Positions 18,799-28,458 of a stretch of 64,000 nucleotides of DNA are shown piece after piece. The DNA is from Xylophilus ampelinus (lineage in GTDB: Bacteria; Pseudomonadota; Gammaproteobacteria; Burkholderiales; Burkholderiaceae_C). The stretch is from contig NZ_QJTC01000010.1 of the NCBI RefSeq assembly GCF_003217575.1, forward strand, positions 62,001 to 126,000, read 5' to 3'. Both the position numbers and the translations under genes were made by a program. Below the pieces are notes generated by a model. It saw only the letters and a program-made list of their open reading frames with translations, ran no database searches and was not told the origin of the DNA. The stretch's first letter is position 1; each line of letters begins with the position of its first letter.

Positions 18799-19698
18799 TT
18801 AACGCGCAGCCAGGTAGCGGGACGGATCGACCGGCTTGCCCTGGCGGCGGATCTCGAAGTGCAGCTTGACGCGGTCTGCGTCGCTGTTGCCCATCTCGGC
18901 GATCTTCTGGCCCTTGCGCACCGTCTGGTCTTCCTTGACCATCAGCGACTGGTTGTGGGCGTAGGCGGTCAGATAGGTGTTGTTGTGCTTCAGAATCACC
19001 AGGTTACCGTAGCCGCGCAGGCCGGCGCCGGCGTACACTACCCGCCCGTCGGCCGCGGCCAGCACCGGGTCGCCGGCCTTGCCGCCGATGTCGTAGCCCT
19101 TGTTCTTGGCCTCGTCGAAGCTGGCGAGCAGCGTGCCGCTGGCGGGCCAGATGAAGGCGACCTCGTCCTCGCCGCTCGGGCCGGGCGGCGGCACCACCGG
19201 AGCCACCACGCCGCTCGGCGGGCCGGCCGGCTTGGCGGCGGCGACGGCCACCGGCGGCAGCGCGCCGGCGACGACCGGGTCGCCCGACGGCGTGGCCGCC
19301 GCCGGTGGCACGGCGGGCGGCGCATGGGCCACCGCGCTCGGCGAGATGCGCAGCACCTGGCCGACTTCGATCAGGTCGGGGTTGTCCAGATTGTTCAGGC
19401 GGACGATGTCGCGCCAGTTGACGCCGTTTTCGCTGCCGATCTTGCGAATCGTGTCGCCGGGCTTGACCGTGTAGAAGCCGGGCCGGCCGGCGTTCTCGAT
19501 GCCGGGCAGCGGCTTAGCGGCAGGCACCACAGGTGCCGGCGGGGCCGCGACCGGCGCGGTGACGAAAGCGCCTGCGCCCAGGCCGCGGTCTTCCACCGGC
19601 GGCGCGCGCCGGGGCTGGTCGGCAGAGCAGCCTGCGAACATCGACACCACCGCCAGCGCCGCCGCCCCGAGCCACAACCGTCCACGCAATCCCAACAT
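18799..19698 (-). CDS. nlpD: NlpD-like M23/LysM lipoprotein, amidase activator
   Basis: A 299-residue murein hydrolase activator. It has a lipoprotein signal (SMFAGC), one LysM domain (GFYTVKPGDTIRKIGSENG), a proline/alanine-rich linker and a C-terminal LytM/M23 domain. The first zinc-ligand position is Asn rather than His (NKGYDIGG), as in E. coli NlpD, so the protein is predicted to be catalytically dead and to activate an amidase such as AmiC during septum splitting. The ATG at 19698 is preceded by AGAGGA. Order surE-pcm-nlpD is the conserved proteobacterial arrangement, though rpoS does not follow here. Confidence 0.9.
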   Translation of the reverse strand: MLGLRGRLWLGAAALAVVSMFAGCSADQPRRAPPVEDRGLGAGAFVTAPVAAPPAPVVPAAKPLPGIENAGRPGFYTVKPGDTIRKIGSENGVNWRDIVRLNNLDNPDLIEVGQVLRISPSAVAHAPPAVPPAAATPSGDPVVAGALPPVAVAAAKPAGPPSGVVAPVVPPPGPSGEDEVAFIWPASGTLLASFDEAKNKGYDIGGKAGDPVLAAADGRVVYAGAGLRGYGNLVILKHNNTYLTAYAHNQSLMVKEDQTVRKGQKIAEMGNSDADRVKLHFEIRRQGKPVDPSRYLAAR

Positions 19699-19710
19699 GA
19701 GCAAATCCTC

Positions 19711-20496
19711 TTAAGCAATCCCCGATTTTAGGGGGACAAAGCGAACGTCTTCCAGAATGCTGTGCGCGAAGCCCTGCCTTTGGCGCTCGACCATCACCAG
19801 GGCCTGCCGGCCGTCGCCGGTTGCCATCGGAGCGATCAGCCGGCCGCCGACCGCAAGCTGGGCCGTCCAGGCGTCGGGCAGCGCCTCGCCGCCGGCCGCC
19901 GCGATGATGCCGGCATAGGGCGCGCCCTTGGCATAGCCGGCCATGCCGTCGCCGAAGAGCAAGTGCACGTTGGCCAGGCGGAACGGCCGCAGGTTCTCGC
20001 GCGCCTTCTCGTGCAGGCCGCGCAGCCGCTCCATGCTGTAGACCTCGCGCGCCACGCAGGCCAGCACCGCGGCCTGGTAGCCGCAGCCGGTGCCGATCTC
20101 CAGCACCCGGCCCAGCCGGCCGTCCTGCACGCCCTCGGCGCCCAGCAGCAGCTCGACCATCCGCGCCACCACGCCGGGCTTGGAGATGGTCTGGCCCAGG
20201 CCGATCGGCAGGCTGGTGTCTTCGTACGCCTGGGCGCCGAGCGCAGAATCGACGAAGCGGTGCCGCTCGACCGTGCCCATCGCCTCCAGCACCGCGGCGG
20301 AGCGCACGCCCTGCTCGGCCAGCTTCTGCACCAGGCGGGCCCGCATCGCCGGCGAATCCTGCGCGGCACGGACATCGGCTTCTTTTCTCGAATCGAAAAG
20401 GGCTGTAGCCGTCGCCGCAGGCCGACCACCAGCTACATCTTTGATAGCAACCTGCCGAGCGGCGAGCCGGGCGGGGAAACGGGGGCGCGACGTCAC
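19711..20496 (-). CDS. pcm: Protein-L-isoaspartate(D-aspartate) O-methyltransferase
   Basis: A 261-residue SAM-dependent repair enzyme that methylates isoaspartyl residues in aged proteins. The catalytic-region motif SLPIGLGQTISKPGVVARM and the SAM site VLEIGTGCGYQAAVLA are present. I prefer the GTG at 20496 (V/M-TSRPRFPARL), which matches the usual start of betaproteobacterial homologs; an in-frame ATG at 20574 would overlap surE by 29 bases. The N-terminal linker contains palindromic repeat copy E (VAGGRPAATATALF), in a region that varies among homologs. It follows surE and precedes nlpD. Confidence 0.9.
   Translation of the reverse strand: MTSRPRFPARLAARQVAIKDVAGGRPAATATALFDSRKEADVRAAQDSPAMRARLVQKLAEQGVRSAAVLEAMGTVERHRFVDSALGAQAYEDTSLPIGLGQTISKPGVVARMVELLLGAEGVQDGRLGRVLEIGTGCGYQAAVLACVAREVYSMERLRGLHEKARENLRPFRLANVHLLFGDGMAGYAKGAPYAGIIAAAGGEALPDAWTAQLAVGGRLIAPMATGDGRQALVMVERQRQGFAHSILEDVRFVPLKSGIA
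20390..20455 (-). repeat. Palindromic repeat copy E, inside pcm
   Basis: On the minus strand: TTGCTATCAAAGATGTAGC, then GGTCGGCC...CGGC, then CTACAGCCCTTTTCGATTCG. It is sense-oriented and in frame in pcm, encoding VAIKDVAGGRPAATATALF. Confidence 0.78.
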
Positions 20497-20545
20497 CGGA
20501 CGGCCCCGGGGCCGCGCGGGCCAGTGCCGATCGCCAGCCTGGCGC

Positions 20546-21361
20546 TCATGCCGGTGCGCGAACGATGCCGGCATCGGGGTCGCGGTCGGCCTGCGGCGCC
20601 AGGCCGCCGCCCAGGCGCGCGGCCGTCTCGATCCAGTAGCCCAGGTTGTCGTGGTCGGTCAGGTCGACCTTCAGCGGGGTCATGGCGACATGGCCTTGCG
20701 CGGTGGCGTGGAAGTCGGTGCCCTCGGCATCGTCCTTGGCCAGGCCGGCGTTGCCGATCCAGTACATCGTCTCGCCGCGCGGGCTGTCCTGGGTGATGAC
20801 CCGCTCGGCCGCATGGCGCCGCCCCAGGCGACAGAGGCGCACCGGCTTCAGCTCGGCCAGCGGCAGGTTGGGGATGTTGACGTTGAGCAACCAGGGCGTG
20901 GCGCCCACCAGCTGCTGCGCGATCATCTCGCCGACGATCTCGCGCACCTTCTGCGCCGCATCCTCCAGGTGGCCCCAGCCCTTCTCGACCTGCGAGAAGG
21001 CGATGGCCGGCACGCCGAAGAGGAAGCCCTCCATCGCGGCGCCCACGGTGCCCGAGTAGATGGTGTCGTCGCCCATGTTGGCGCCGTTGTTGATGCCCGA
21101 GACCACCAGGTCGGGCCGGTAGCCGAGCAGGCCGGTCAACGCGATGTGCATGCAGTCGGCCGGCGTGCCGTTGATGTAGCGAAAGCCGTTGGCCGCGGTG
21201 TTGACGTAGAGCGGCGCATGCAGCGTCAGCGCGTTGGACTTGGCGCTGTTGTTGTGCTCGGGGGCCACCACTTCCACCTGGGCGAGGTCCTGCAGCGCCG
21301 CGTGCAGCGCGACGATGCCGGGCGCCTGGAAACCGTCGTCGTTGGAGATCAGAATTTTCAT
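20546..21361 (-). CDS. surE: 5'/3'-nucleotidase SurE
   Basis: A 271-residue metal-dependent nucleoside monophosphatase and exopolyphosphatase involved in stress survival. The N-terminal metal site MKILISNDDGFQAPG, the conserved PEHNNSAKSNALT and VSGINNGANMGDDTIYSGTV motifs are intact. The ATG at 21361 gives the canonical N-terminus; in-frame codons upstream are not conserved. It is the first gene of the surE-pcm-nlpD order. Confidence 0.95.
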   Translation of the reverse strand: MKILISNDDGFQAPGIVALHAALQDLAQVEVVAPEHNNSAKSNALTLHAPLYVNTAANGFRYINGTPADCMHIALTGLLGYRPDLVVSGINNGANMGDDTIYSGTVGAAMEGFLFGVPAIAFSQVEKGWGHLEDAAQKVREIVGEMIAQQLVGATPWLLNVNIPNLPLAELKPVRLCRLGRRHAAERVITQDSPRGETMYWIGNAGLAKDDAEGTDFHATAQGHVAMTPLKVDLTDHDNLGYWIETAARLGGGLAPQADRDPDAGIVRAPA

Positions 21362-21590
21362 GGGGTCCGCGAAGTGCAGGCGGATTGTAGGTGGCGCGAT
21401 CCGTACCGCCCGGCGGCACGGCCCGGCCGTCAGAGGGACAAAACTTGCGCCCTGCCGGCACCCACGACGGCGCCCGCCCCGGGGCAGGCGCGCCGCCCGT
21501 GCACGGACGGACCGATCTCGACGCTGTCGAAGGTCATCCGCCGTGCGCCGGTCCGGCATCGACCGGCGCATCGTCCCCACTCGGAGAGAC

Positions 21591-22229
21591 TCAGGCGCGC
21601 GCTGCCGCCGGGTGCCCTGGCGCAGCGATGGCTTGGAAGAATTCGCGGTCGAGCACCAGCCAGGCGACCACCGGCGACAGTGTCGGCAGCACCAGCACGC
21701 CGAACTGGTAGCCGTAGGCTATGCCCTCCAGCTGCCATTGCGAAACGCCCAGCGTCCCCGGGGTACCGGCGGCAGCCATCGCCATCTGCTTGAGCAGGTC
21801 GAAGCCCAGGCTGAACGCCTGGAACGGCAGCAGCAGCAAGTACCCGAGCAGCGCCCGGCGCACCAGCGACCGGCTGCGCGCGGCCAGCAACAGTGCCAAA
21901 AACACCGGCAGGCCGTAGGCGTAATGCGCGGGCTGGGCGCTGACGTCGATCTCACCCCGCATCTTGCCGGCCGGGCCTTGGGTGACCACCTCCAGCCGGG
22001 TTTCCACGTCGATGCGGGTGGGGTTGAGCCGCACCTTTCGAATCCAGTACGGTGCCCCGGCCTCCAGACCCATGCGGGCCAGCACCGCCGACGGATACGA
22101 GGTCCAGGGCGACACGGCGATCCACCCCGCCGTCAGCACCACCAGCCAGACCAGCCCCAGCAGGAAGAATCTGCGCAGGGACGGTGCCGGCCGCGGCGGC
22201 GATGCGACCGCGAGCGCGGTGGCGTTCAT
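21591..22229 (-). CDS. Exosortase H-associated membrane protein
   Basis: A 212-residue inner-membrane protein with an N-terminal membrane segment (FFLLGLVWLVVLTAGWIAV), a periplasmic stretch of about 90 residues and further membrane segments in the second half. Its ATG overlaps the stop of the exosortase H gene (ATGA), so the two are translationally coupled. This matches the XrtH-associated membrane protein family, whose role is unknown but which always sits with xrtH. Function is inferred from the coupling and overall shape. Confidence 0.75.
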   Translation of the reverse strand: MNATALAVASPPRPAPSLRRFFLLGLVWLVVLTAGWIAVSPWTSYPSAVLARMGLEAGAPYWIRKVRLNPTRIDVETRLEVVTQGPAGKMRGEIDVSAQPAHYAYGLPVFLALLLAARSRSLVRRALLGYLLLLPFQAFSLGFDLLKQMAMAAAGTPGTLGVSQWQLEGIAYGYQFGVLVLPTLSPVVAWLVLDREFFQAIAAPGHPAAARA

Positions 22230-22798
22230 GCTGCCTTCGCCGTCGCCGTCGCCGTCGCCGTCGCGTCGGGGGTGGCGGGCGCGGCCGCGCGGAGGCCCTT
22301 GACCCACCAGAGCCAGACCACCAGCACGTCGAGCATGATCAGCGCCTGCCACAGGTATTCGTGGGCGAAGCGGAATGCGGTGTCGTTCCACTGCCCCAAG
22401 TAGAACAGGCTGATCACCCGCACCACGTTGAGCGCCTGCACCGCCACCAGGCCGACCGCCAGGCCGCGCAGCTTGTGCCGCCAGCCCGCCGGAAACGCCA
22501 CGATGGCCGCGGCCAGCACGATGCAGGCCTCGATGCCGTTGCAGCCCGGCTCGATCGACACACCGAAGCCGGTGACGGTATCGAACAGCACCTTGCCGGT
22601 GGCGGCGGTGGTCGCATCGAACGCCGTGACCAGCCAGGCGCACACATGGGCCAGCGCTGCCGTCCACGGCAGCACCGCGTGCTGCTGGACCGGGTTCAGC
22701 ATGTAGATGCCGAACAGCGAGGCCTGAATGCCCAGGAAGATCAAAAAGAAGCGAAGCATGGTCTGCGCAACATACCGCAACAAGTCGTTCGTACGCAT
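22226..22798 (-). CDS. xrtH: Exosortase H
   Basis: A 190-residue polytopic membrane transpeptidase/protease that processes proteins bearing a C-terminal sorting signal (IPTLxxWG-CTERM type for XrtH) and passes them on to the cell surface. The three catalytic residues are visible: Cys86 in IEPGCNGIEA, Arg127 in NVVRVI and His146 in FAHEYLW. The C-terminus is an Ala-Thr tract encoded by a CGTCGC-type tandem repeat at 22243-22264. No target protein with a CTERM signal is encoded in this window. Confidence 0.85.
   Translation of the reverse strand: MRTNDLLRYVAQTMLRFFLIFLGIQASLFGIYMLNPVQQHAVLPWTAALAHVCAWLVTAFDATTAATGKVLFDTVTGFGVSIEPGCNGIEACIVLAAAIVAFPAGWRHKLRGLAVGLVAVQALNVVRVISLFYLGQWNDTAFRFAHEYLWQALIMLDVLVVWLWWVKGLRAAAPATPDATATATATAKAA
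22243..22264. repeat. Short GTCGCC tandem repeat in the 3' end of xrtH
   Basis: About four tandem hexamers (CGTCGC on the plus strand) encode the Ala-Thr tract at the end of exosortase H. Its length can vary by slippage without disturbing the catalytic core. Confidence 0.6.
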
Positions 22799-22881
22799 GC
22801 TTCAGGTGTCGCGCTTACAAAATCATCCGTCGCCGGGCAGGTGCCACCCATCGCCGAAAGAGCGATTGTCAGGCACCAGCG

Positions 22882-22910
22882 AAAACGGCCTCCGCGAGGG
22901 AGGCCGTTTT
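22882..22910 (-). terminator. Rho-independent terminator after tRNA-His
   Basis: Perfect 12-bp stem AAAACGGCCTCC / GGAGGCCGTTTT with a five-base loop. With A and T tracts on both sides it could work in either direction; on the minus strand it closes the tRNA-His transcript before xrtH. Confidence 0.75.
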
Positions 22911-22920
22911 CACTGAATAC

Positions 22921-22997
22921 TGGGGTGGCTGATGGGGCTCGAACCCACGACAACAGGAATCACAATCCTGGACTCTACCAACTGAGCTACAACCACC
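22921..22997 (-). tRNA. tRNA-His (GTG)
   Basis: Reads GGTGGTTGTAGCTCAG at the 5' end, has the anticodon loop ATTGTGAT (anticodon GTG), a TTCGAGCC T-loop and an encoded CCA end. The acceptor stem has the extra G-1 opposite C73 that is specific to tRNA-His. Confidence 0.97.
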
Positions 22998-23059
22998 GCA
23001 AGACGCGAATTATAGCGCGGCGCGAGGCGCTTGAAGAATTTCTGCGCGCCGATCCGGGC

Positions 23060-24991
23060 TCAGCCCTCGACGGTCGAGGCAGCCGGGCGATCGGCCTTGA
23101 TCCGAACCTTCATCTTTTCCTTAAGCAGCTCGTAGTAGGCGGCACCTTCGGCCGAACTCCACCACTGCACCACCTGCGCGCGTTCGCGTGCCTGGTTGTC
23201 GCCGGTGGCGGGCTGGCGGGCCTCGACCTTGTTGACGCGCACGACGGCATAACCTTCGCCGCCCAGGTCGACGCCCAGGTCGACGCCCTCGAAGCCGGGC
23301 AGCGGTGCGGCGGCGACGCGCATCGCGGCATCGACCACGGCGCGCGGCTGCTGCTGGGGATCGCCGCGCGAGACGGTCACCGCGGCCGGCAGGTTGGCCT
23401 TCGCCGGATCGGCTTTCCAGGCGGCCAGCCTGGCTTCGCCGTCCTTGCGCGCCAGTTCGGCAGCGCGCTGGGCGGTGGCCAGTTCACGCACCCGTGCCTG
23501 CACCGCCTCGAAAGCCGGCGTCTGGGCCGGCGTGTGGCGCACGATGCGGGCGGCAGCCAGCTGGTTCGGACCGATCTCGATCGCCTCGGTGTTGCGCTTT
23601 TTCTCGATCGCGTCGGCGGAGAACAGGGCTTCGAGCAGACGGGGACTGGCCAGCGCACCTGCCGCGCCGGGCGCCGGCGCGCGCGTCACCTGGGTGGCGG
23701 TACGCACCGTCAGCTTCAAACGTTCGGCGGCGGGCTGCAGGCTTTCGGCCTGCTCGTAGACCGCGTTGGTAAAGGTCTCGGCGGCTTCGGAGAACTTGGC
23801 CTGGGCCCGCTGCTGTCGGTACTCGGCTTCCAGCTCGGGCCGCAACTCGGCGAAGGTGCGCACCTTGGGTGCCTTGATGTCGGTCAGCATGATGATGTGG
23901 TAGCCGAAGTCGGAGGCGACCACATCGCTGATCTCGCCCTTCTTCAACGCGAAGGCAGCATCCTCGAAAGGCTTGACCATCGCGCCGCGGGCGAAGAAAT
24001 CCAGGTCGCCACCGTTGGCGGCGGAGCCCGGATCCTGCGAGTTCTTGCGGGCGAGTTCTGCGAACTGCGCCGGGTTCTTGCGTGCGGCGGCGAGCAGTTC
24101 GTCGGCCTTGGCCTTCGCCTTGTCGCGTTCGGCGGCGGGCGCGTCCTTCGCCACGGTCAGCAGGATGTGGCTCGCGCGGCGCTCCTCCTGGCCGGCCAGC
24201 TTGGCCTGGTTCCGCTCGTAGTAGGTGCGCAGCTCCTGTTCGGTCGGCACGATGGTCTTCTTGATGCTGTCGAGGTCGAGCACGAGGTATTCGACGTCGG
24301 CCTGTTCCTGCACCCGGAACTGCTGCTGGTGCTGCTGGTGGTAGGCCTGCAGATCGGCATCGGTCAGCGCCACCTTGGCGGTGAAATCCTGCGGCTTGAA
24401 TTGCGCGACCTGGATCGTGCGCTTCTCGAAGAACGGATCGAGCGCGGCGTTGGCCTGGCCGGTGGAGGCGAAGGCGGTGGCCTGCACCGAGTCGATGATC
24501 TGGCGCAATGCCAGTTCGGCGCGCACGCTGGACTCGTACATCTCCGGGGTCATGCCCTGGCGCTGCAGCGCCTCGCGATACTGGGCCATGTCGAGCTTGC
24601 CGTCGGGGCCGCGCAGTGCCGCGACGCCCGGGTCGTCGTGCAGGATACGGGCCAGGCGGGCATCGCTCGGTAGGATGCGCTTCTGCTCGGCTGCCGTGCG
24701 CAGCACCCGCTCGCGTACCAGGCGTTCAAGCGACGCGTAGCGGGCCTCGGGCGAATCGAGCAGGCGGGTGTCGACGTTGGGCGACTGGGCGCGCATGCGT
24801 TCGATGTTCTGGCGGTGGGCGGCGTCCCAGTCGCCCTGCGTGATGTCGTGTCCGTCGACCGTGGCCACGGTGGCGCTGGACGACATCGACTGCCGGTAGC
24901 CATCCACGCCGAACAGTACGAAGGACGGGATGATCAGCAAGAACAGCACGATCATCACGATCTTCGAGTGCTTGCGGATGGACTCAAACAT
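23060..24991 (-). CDS. ppiD: SurA N-terminal/PpiD-type periplasmic peptidyl-prolyl isomerase
   Basis: A 643-residue membrane-anchored periplasmic chaperone. It has a cytoplasmic start and one N-terminal membrane helix ([19 protein letters not shown]), a SurA-like chaperone region up to about residue 250, and a parvulin domain around residues 265-370 ([36 protein letters not shown]). It helps fold outer-membrane proteins near the Sec translocon. It lies downstream of tRNA-Val and HU on the same strand, the usual arrangement (HU-ppiD). Confidence 0.93.
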   Translation of the reverse strand: MFESIRKHSKIVMIVLFLLIIPSFVLFGVDGYRQSMSSSATVATVDGHDITQGDWDAAHRQNIERMRAQSPNVDTRLLDSPEARYASLERLVRERVLRTAAEQKRILPSDARLARILHDDPGVAALRGPDGKLDMAQYREALQRQGMTPEMYESSVRAELALRQIIDSVQATAFASTGQANAALDPFFEKRTIQVAQFKPQDFTAKVALTDADLQAYHQQHQQQFRVQEQADVEYLVLDLDSIKKTIVPTEQELRTYYERNQAKLAGQEERRASHILLTVAKDAPAAERDKAKAKADELLAAARKNPAQFAELARKNSQDPGSAANGGDLDFFARGAMVKPFEDAAFALKKGEISDVVASDFGYHIIMLTDIKAPKVRTFAELRPELEAEYRQQRAQAKFSEAAETFTNAVYEQAESLQPAAERLKLTVRTATQVTRAPAPGAAGALASPRLLEALFSADAIEKKRNTEAIEIGPNQLAAARIVRHTPAQTPAFEAVQARVRELATAQRAAELARKDGEARLAAWKADPAKANLPAAVTVSRGDPQQQPRAVVDAAMRVAAAPLPGFEGVDLGVDLGGEGYAVVRVNKVEARQPATGDNQARERAQVVQWWSSAEGAAYYELLKEKMKVRIKADRPAASTVEG

Positions 24992-25030
24992 GGGGGATCT
25001 TTCAACGACGACGCGGAGCGGAAAAGGAAA

Positions 25031-25053
25031 AGGCGAACCTGGGTTCGCCTTTT
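25031..25053 (-). terminator. Terminator hairpin between tRNA-Val and ppiD
   Basis: Perfect 9-bp stem AGGCGAACC / GGTTCGCCT with a two-base centre, flanked by A and T runs. On the minus strand it ends the HU/tRNA-Val transcript just upstream of ppiD. Confidence 0.7.
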
Positions 25054-25066
25054 GCCGTGTCGGTGG

Positions 25067-25142
25067 TGGTGGGTGCTGAGGGGCTCGAACCCCCGACCTA
25101 CGCCTTGTAAGGGCGCCGCTCTACCAACTGAGCTAAGCACCC
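25067..25142 (-). tRNA. tRNA-Val (TAC)
   Basis: 5' end GGGTGCTTAGCTCAG, anticodon loop CTTACAA (anticodon TAC), TTCGAGCC T-loop and encoded ACCA end. The acceptor stem GGGTGCT/AGCACCC is perfect. Confidence 0.97.
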
Positions 25143-25155
25143 CACGCGACAGGAA

Positions 25156-25428
25156 TCAGTTCAACGCATCTTTCAATGCCTTGCCCGGACGAAACTTCGG
25201 TACTTTAGCAGCCTTGATCTTGATGGTGTCGCCGGTGCGGGGATTGCGGCCGGTGCGCGCGGCGCGCTTGCCCACCGCGAATGTGCCGAAACCGACGAGC
25301 GACACGGTACCACCCTTCTTCAGCGTGGTCCTGACGGCGCCGATGGTGGACTCCAGCGCGCGGGTGGCGGCGGCCTTGGAGATGTCGGCGTTCTTGGCGA
25401 TGTGCTCGATCAGTTCGGTTTTGTTCAC
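25156..25428 (-). CDS. hupB: HU family DNA-binding protein
   Basis: A 90-residue histone-like protein that bends and compacts DNA as a dimer. It begins [20 protein letters not shown] and has the family beta-arm [21 protein letters not shown] followed by the helical end, split here only for length. It sits upstream of tRNA-Val and ppiD on the same strand, the conserved betaproteobacterial order. The assignment to the HU-beta type comes from that context. Confidence 0.95.
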   Translation of the reverse strand: MNKTELIEHIAKNADISKAAATRALESTIGAVRTTLKKGGTVSLVGFGTFAVGKRAARTGRNPRTGDTIKIKAAKVPKFRPGKALKDALN

Positions 25429-25751
25429 GGGATCCCCTCGAAGAGATAGGTGTTGACCGGAGTCGGGTAGGTGGTATCTGGTTCTTCCCTTGCTCGCGGC
25501 CGTGTTGCGCGGGCTGCAGTCGAGTGGGCGGAAGAAGACCGGCGCGATGCGCAGTGCGTCAGATTAGAGCTACGGACAAAGGTGGTGTCAACAGGAAGAA
25601 GTCTGCCGTCTCGCGACGGCGCGGAGCCGGAATTCTAGACGGTTTTACCCCTGGTGCAGGGCCCTGTGCGCTGACGTTTCCACCCATGGTGACCCGGGTT
25701 TGCAACACCCGCCGGAGGCCCGCCCGAAGACACTTGCGGCCTGCGGCTTTT
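25429..25751. other. Gene-free stretch between pgsA and HU
   Basis: No coding region or RNA gene is supported in these 323 bases. The part next to HU is less G+C-rich and should hold the HU promoter (minus strand). Around 25675-25725 a CCACC-GGTGACCCGGG pattern resembles sequence at 18550-18590 (minus strand), perhaps a decayed dispersed repeat. Confidence 0.5.
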
Positions 25752-26318
25752 TCAACGCACGCGCGCCCGTATTTCGGGCAATGCCTTCTGCAGGTAGTAC
25801 ACCATCGACCAGATGGTGAGCACCGCCGCGATCCAGATCAGCACGATGCCCCAGAGGCCGGTATCGACCACGCCGAAGAGCGTGCCCTGGTAGAGCAAAA
25901 ACGGGATCGCGACCATCTGCACCATGGTCTTGACCTTGCCCAGCATGTGCACCGCGACGCTGCCCGACGCACCGATCTTGGCCATCCATTCGCGCAGCGC
26001 CGATATCGCGATCTCGCGTCCTACGATGATCAGCGCGACGAAGACGTCGGCCCGGTGCAGATGCACCAGCACCAGCAGCGATGCGCAGACCAGGAACTTG
26101 TCGGCCACCGGATCCAGGAAGGCGCCGAAGGACGAGGTCTGGTTGAGCTTGCGGGCCAGGTAGCCGTCGAGCCAGTCGGTCGCGGCGAAAACCACGAACA
26201 TGACGGTGGCCAGCAGGTTGCGCATCGGCTCGGCCATCGGCAGGTAGAACACACCCACGATCAGCGGAATCGCGATGATCCGCGTCCAGGTCATGATGGT
26301 GGGGATGGTCCAGAACAT
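25752..26318 (-). CDS. pgsA: CDP-diacylglycerol-glycerol-3-phosphate 3-phosphatidyltransferase
   Basis: A 188-residue inner-membrane enzyme making phosphatidylglycerophosphate, the committed step to phosphatidylglycerol and cardiolipin. The CDP-alcohol phosphotransferase motif DG-x2-AR-x8-G-x3-D-x3-D is complete (DGYLARKLNQ ... GAFLDPVADK). The start MFWTIPTIMTWTRI is canonical. It lies 74 bases downstream of uvrC, the usual uvrC-pgsA order. Confidence 0.95.
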   Translation of the reverse strand: MFWTIPTIMTWTRIIAIPLIVGVFYLPMAEPMRNLLATVMFVVFAATDWLDGYLARKLNQTSSFGAFLDPVADKFLVCASLLVLVHLHRADVFVALIIVGREIAISALREWMAKIGASGSVAVHMLGKVKTMVQMVAIPFLLYQGTLFGVVDTGLWGIVLIWIAAVLTIWSMVYYLQKALPEIRARVR

Positions 26319-26392
26319 GGAACGATTGTGCCACCCGGCCTTCGGGCAGAACGCGTGCAGATGTACCGGGCGCCGAAGGCGCGCACAGCCGC

Positions 26393-28414
26393 TCAGTGCA
26401 GCGCGCGGTAGATATCTTCTGCCAGCTCGTGCGAGATGCCCTCGACCCGCGCGATGTCCTCCACGCTGGCCGCCGCCACGCCGCGCACGCCGCCGAAACG
26501 CTGCAGCAGCCGCGCCCGCTTCTTGGCGCCGATGCCCGGGATGTCCTCCAGCTGGCTGCCGCCCACCCGGATCTTGGCGCGCTTGGCGCGCATGCCTGTG
26601 ATGGCGAAGCGGTGCGCCTCGTCGCGTATCTGGGCCACCAGCATGAGCGCTGCCGAGTCGCGGCCCAGGTAGACCTTCTCGCGGCCGTCGGCGAAGACCA
26701 GTTCCTCCAGGCCCACCTTGCGGCCCTCGCCCTTCTCCACGCCGATGATCAGCGCCAGGTCGAGGCCCAACTGCTCGAACACCTCGCGCGCCATCGACAC
26801 CTGGCCCTTGCCGCCGTCGACCAGCACCAGGTCGGGCATGCGCGCCGTCTTGGTGGCGGGATGGTCGGGGTCGGCAGATTCGCGCGCCGCCTCGGCCAGC
26901 TTGGTGTAGCGGCGGGTCAGCACCTGGCGCATGGCGGCGTAGTCGTCGCCGGCGGTGATGCCTTCGATGTTGTAGCGCCGGTACTCGGCGTTCTGCATCT
27001 TGTGGTGCTGGAACACGACGCACGAGGCCTGCGTCGCCTCGCCCGCGGTGTGCGAGATGTCGAAGCACTCGATGCGCAGCGCGTCCAGGTCGTCGGGCGC
27101 CAGGTCGAGCGCGTCGGCCAGCGCGCGGGTGCGCGCCTGCTGCGATCCCTCTTCGGCCAGCAGCCGTGCCAGCTGCAGCTCGACGTTCTTCTGCGCCATC
27201 TCCAGCCAGATGCGGCGCTGTTCCCGGGGGTTGTGCACCGCAGACACCTTGTTGCCGCTCTGCAGCGTCAGCGCCTCCACCAGCATGCGGTTCACCGGAT
27301 GGCTGGTGATGAGCGCAGACGGCACCGGCACGCCCAGGTAGTGCTGGGCGATGAAGGCTTCGAGCACCTGCACCTCGACCGGCTGGCGCGCGGGGGCCGG
27401 GGCAGGAGCCGACGCGGTGGCACCGGCCTCGCCGTCCACGCCAGCGCCGTCCTCGGCCTCCGCGGCGTCGGCGGCCTCCTCCGCTTCCATCAGCGCCGCG
27501 GCATCCTCCACGTGCACCGGGAAATACGGCCGGTCGCCCAGGTGCCGGCCGCCGCGCACCATCGCCAGGTTGACGCAGGCGCGGCCGCCGTGGACCTTCA
27601 CCGCGAGGATGTCCGCGTCCTTGTCGGTATCGGTCTCGACCGACTGCTGGTGCAGCACCCGCGACAGCGCGGTCATCTGATTGCGCAGCTCGGCCGCCTG
27701 CTCGAACTCGAGCCGCTCGGCATGGCCCATCATCCGCGTCTCCAGCGCGCCGATGACCTGCTGGGTGTCGCCGCGCAGGAAGCTCTCGGCATGCGCCACG
27801 TCGACCCGGTAGGCCTCGGGCGAGATCAGGTCGACGCAGGGGCCCGAGCAGCGCTTGATCTGGTAGAGCAGGCAGGGCCGGGTGCGGTTGGCGAAGACCG
27901 TGTCCTCACAGGTCCGCAGCCGGAACACCTTCTGCAGCAGCTGGATCGATTCCTTCACCGCCCAGGCGCTGGGAAACGGCCCGAAGTAGCGGTGCCGCTT
28001 CTCGACCGCGCCGCGGTAGTACGCCACCCGCGGAAAGGTGGTACCGGGCGAGGCGGCCACCGCGCCCCGCTGCTCCGGGTTGCCGGTGATCTTCAGGTAC
28101 GGATAGCTCTTGTCGTCCCGGAACAAGATGTTGTAGCGCGGGTTCTGCGTCTTGATCAGGTTGTTTTCGAGCAGCAGCGCCTCGGCCTCCGAGCGCACCA
28201 CCGTCGTCTCCATCCGCACGATCTTGCTGATCATGTGGCCGATGCGGGTGCCGCCGTGGCTCTTTTGAAAATAGTTGGCGACGCGCCGCTTCAGGTTGCG
28301 CGCCTTGCCCACGTAGAGCAGGCCGCCGGCGGCGTCGAAATAGCGGTAGACGCCCGGCAGCGCGGGCAGCGCCGCGACCTCGCTGAGCAGTTGATCGGAG
28401 TGCACGTCGGACAT
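26393..28414 (-). CDS. uvrC: Excinuclease ABC subunit C
   Basis: A 673-residue nucleotide-excision-repair nuclease that cuts on both sides of a lesion marked by UvrAB. The GIY-YIG domain is N-terminal ([20 protein letters not shown]), the UvrB-binding (UVR) motif and the RNase H-like 5'-nuclease domain ([23 protein letters not shown]) follow, and a helix-hairpin-helix pair ends the protein ([19 protein letters not shown]). An acidic/alanine insert around residues 310-345 ([14 protein letters not shown]) lengthens it relative to typical ~610-residue homologs. Confidence 0.95.
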   Translation of the reverse strand: MSDVHSDQLLSEVAALPALPGVYRYFDAAGGLLYVGKARNLKRRVANYFQKSHGGTRIGHMISKIVRMETTVVRSEAEALLLENNLIKTQNPRYNILFRDDKSYPYLKITGNPEQRGAVAASPGTTFPRVAYYRGAVEKRHRYFGPFPSAWAVKESIQLLQKVFRLRTCEDTVFANRTRPCLLYQIKRCSGPCVDLISPEAYRVDVAHAESFLRGDTQQVIGALETRMMGHAERLEFEQAAELRNQMTALSRVLHQQSVETDTDKDADILAVKVHGGRACVNLAMVRGGRHLGDRPYFPVHVEDAAALMEAEEAADAAEAEDGAGVDGEAGATASAPAPAPARQPVEVQVLEAFIAQHYLGVPVPSALITSHPVNRMLVEALTLQSGNKVSAVHNPREQRRIWLEMAQKNVELQLARLLAEEGSQQARTRALADALDLAPDDLDALRIECFDISHTAGEATQASCVVFQHHKMQNAEYRRYNIEGITAGDDYAAMRQVLTRRYTKLAEAARESADPDHPATKTARMPDLVLVDGGKGQVSMAREVFEQLGLDLALIIGVEKGEGRKVGLEELVFADGREKVYLGRDSAALMLVAQIRDEAHRFAITGMRAKRAKIRVGGSQLEDIPGIGAKKRARLLQRFGGVRGVAAASVEDIARVEGISHELAEDIYRALH

Positions 28415-28458
28415 GGCCTATTGTGGCCGCGGCACGGGCCGGGATCGCCGCCGTGCGG

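Noticed and set aside
20493-20549. An ATGA overlap at the end of surE as the start of pcm
   Set aside because: The ATG at 20549 is out of frame with pcm and gives only an 18-codon peptide.
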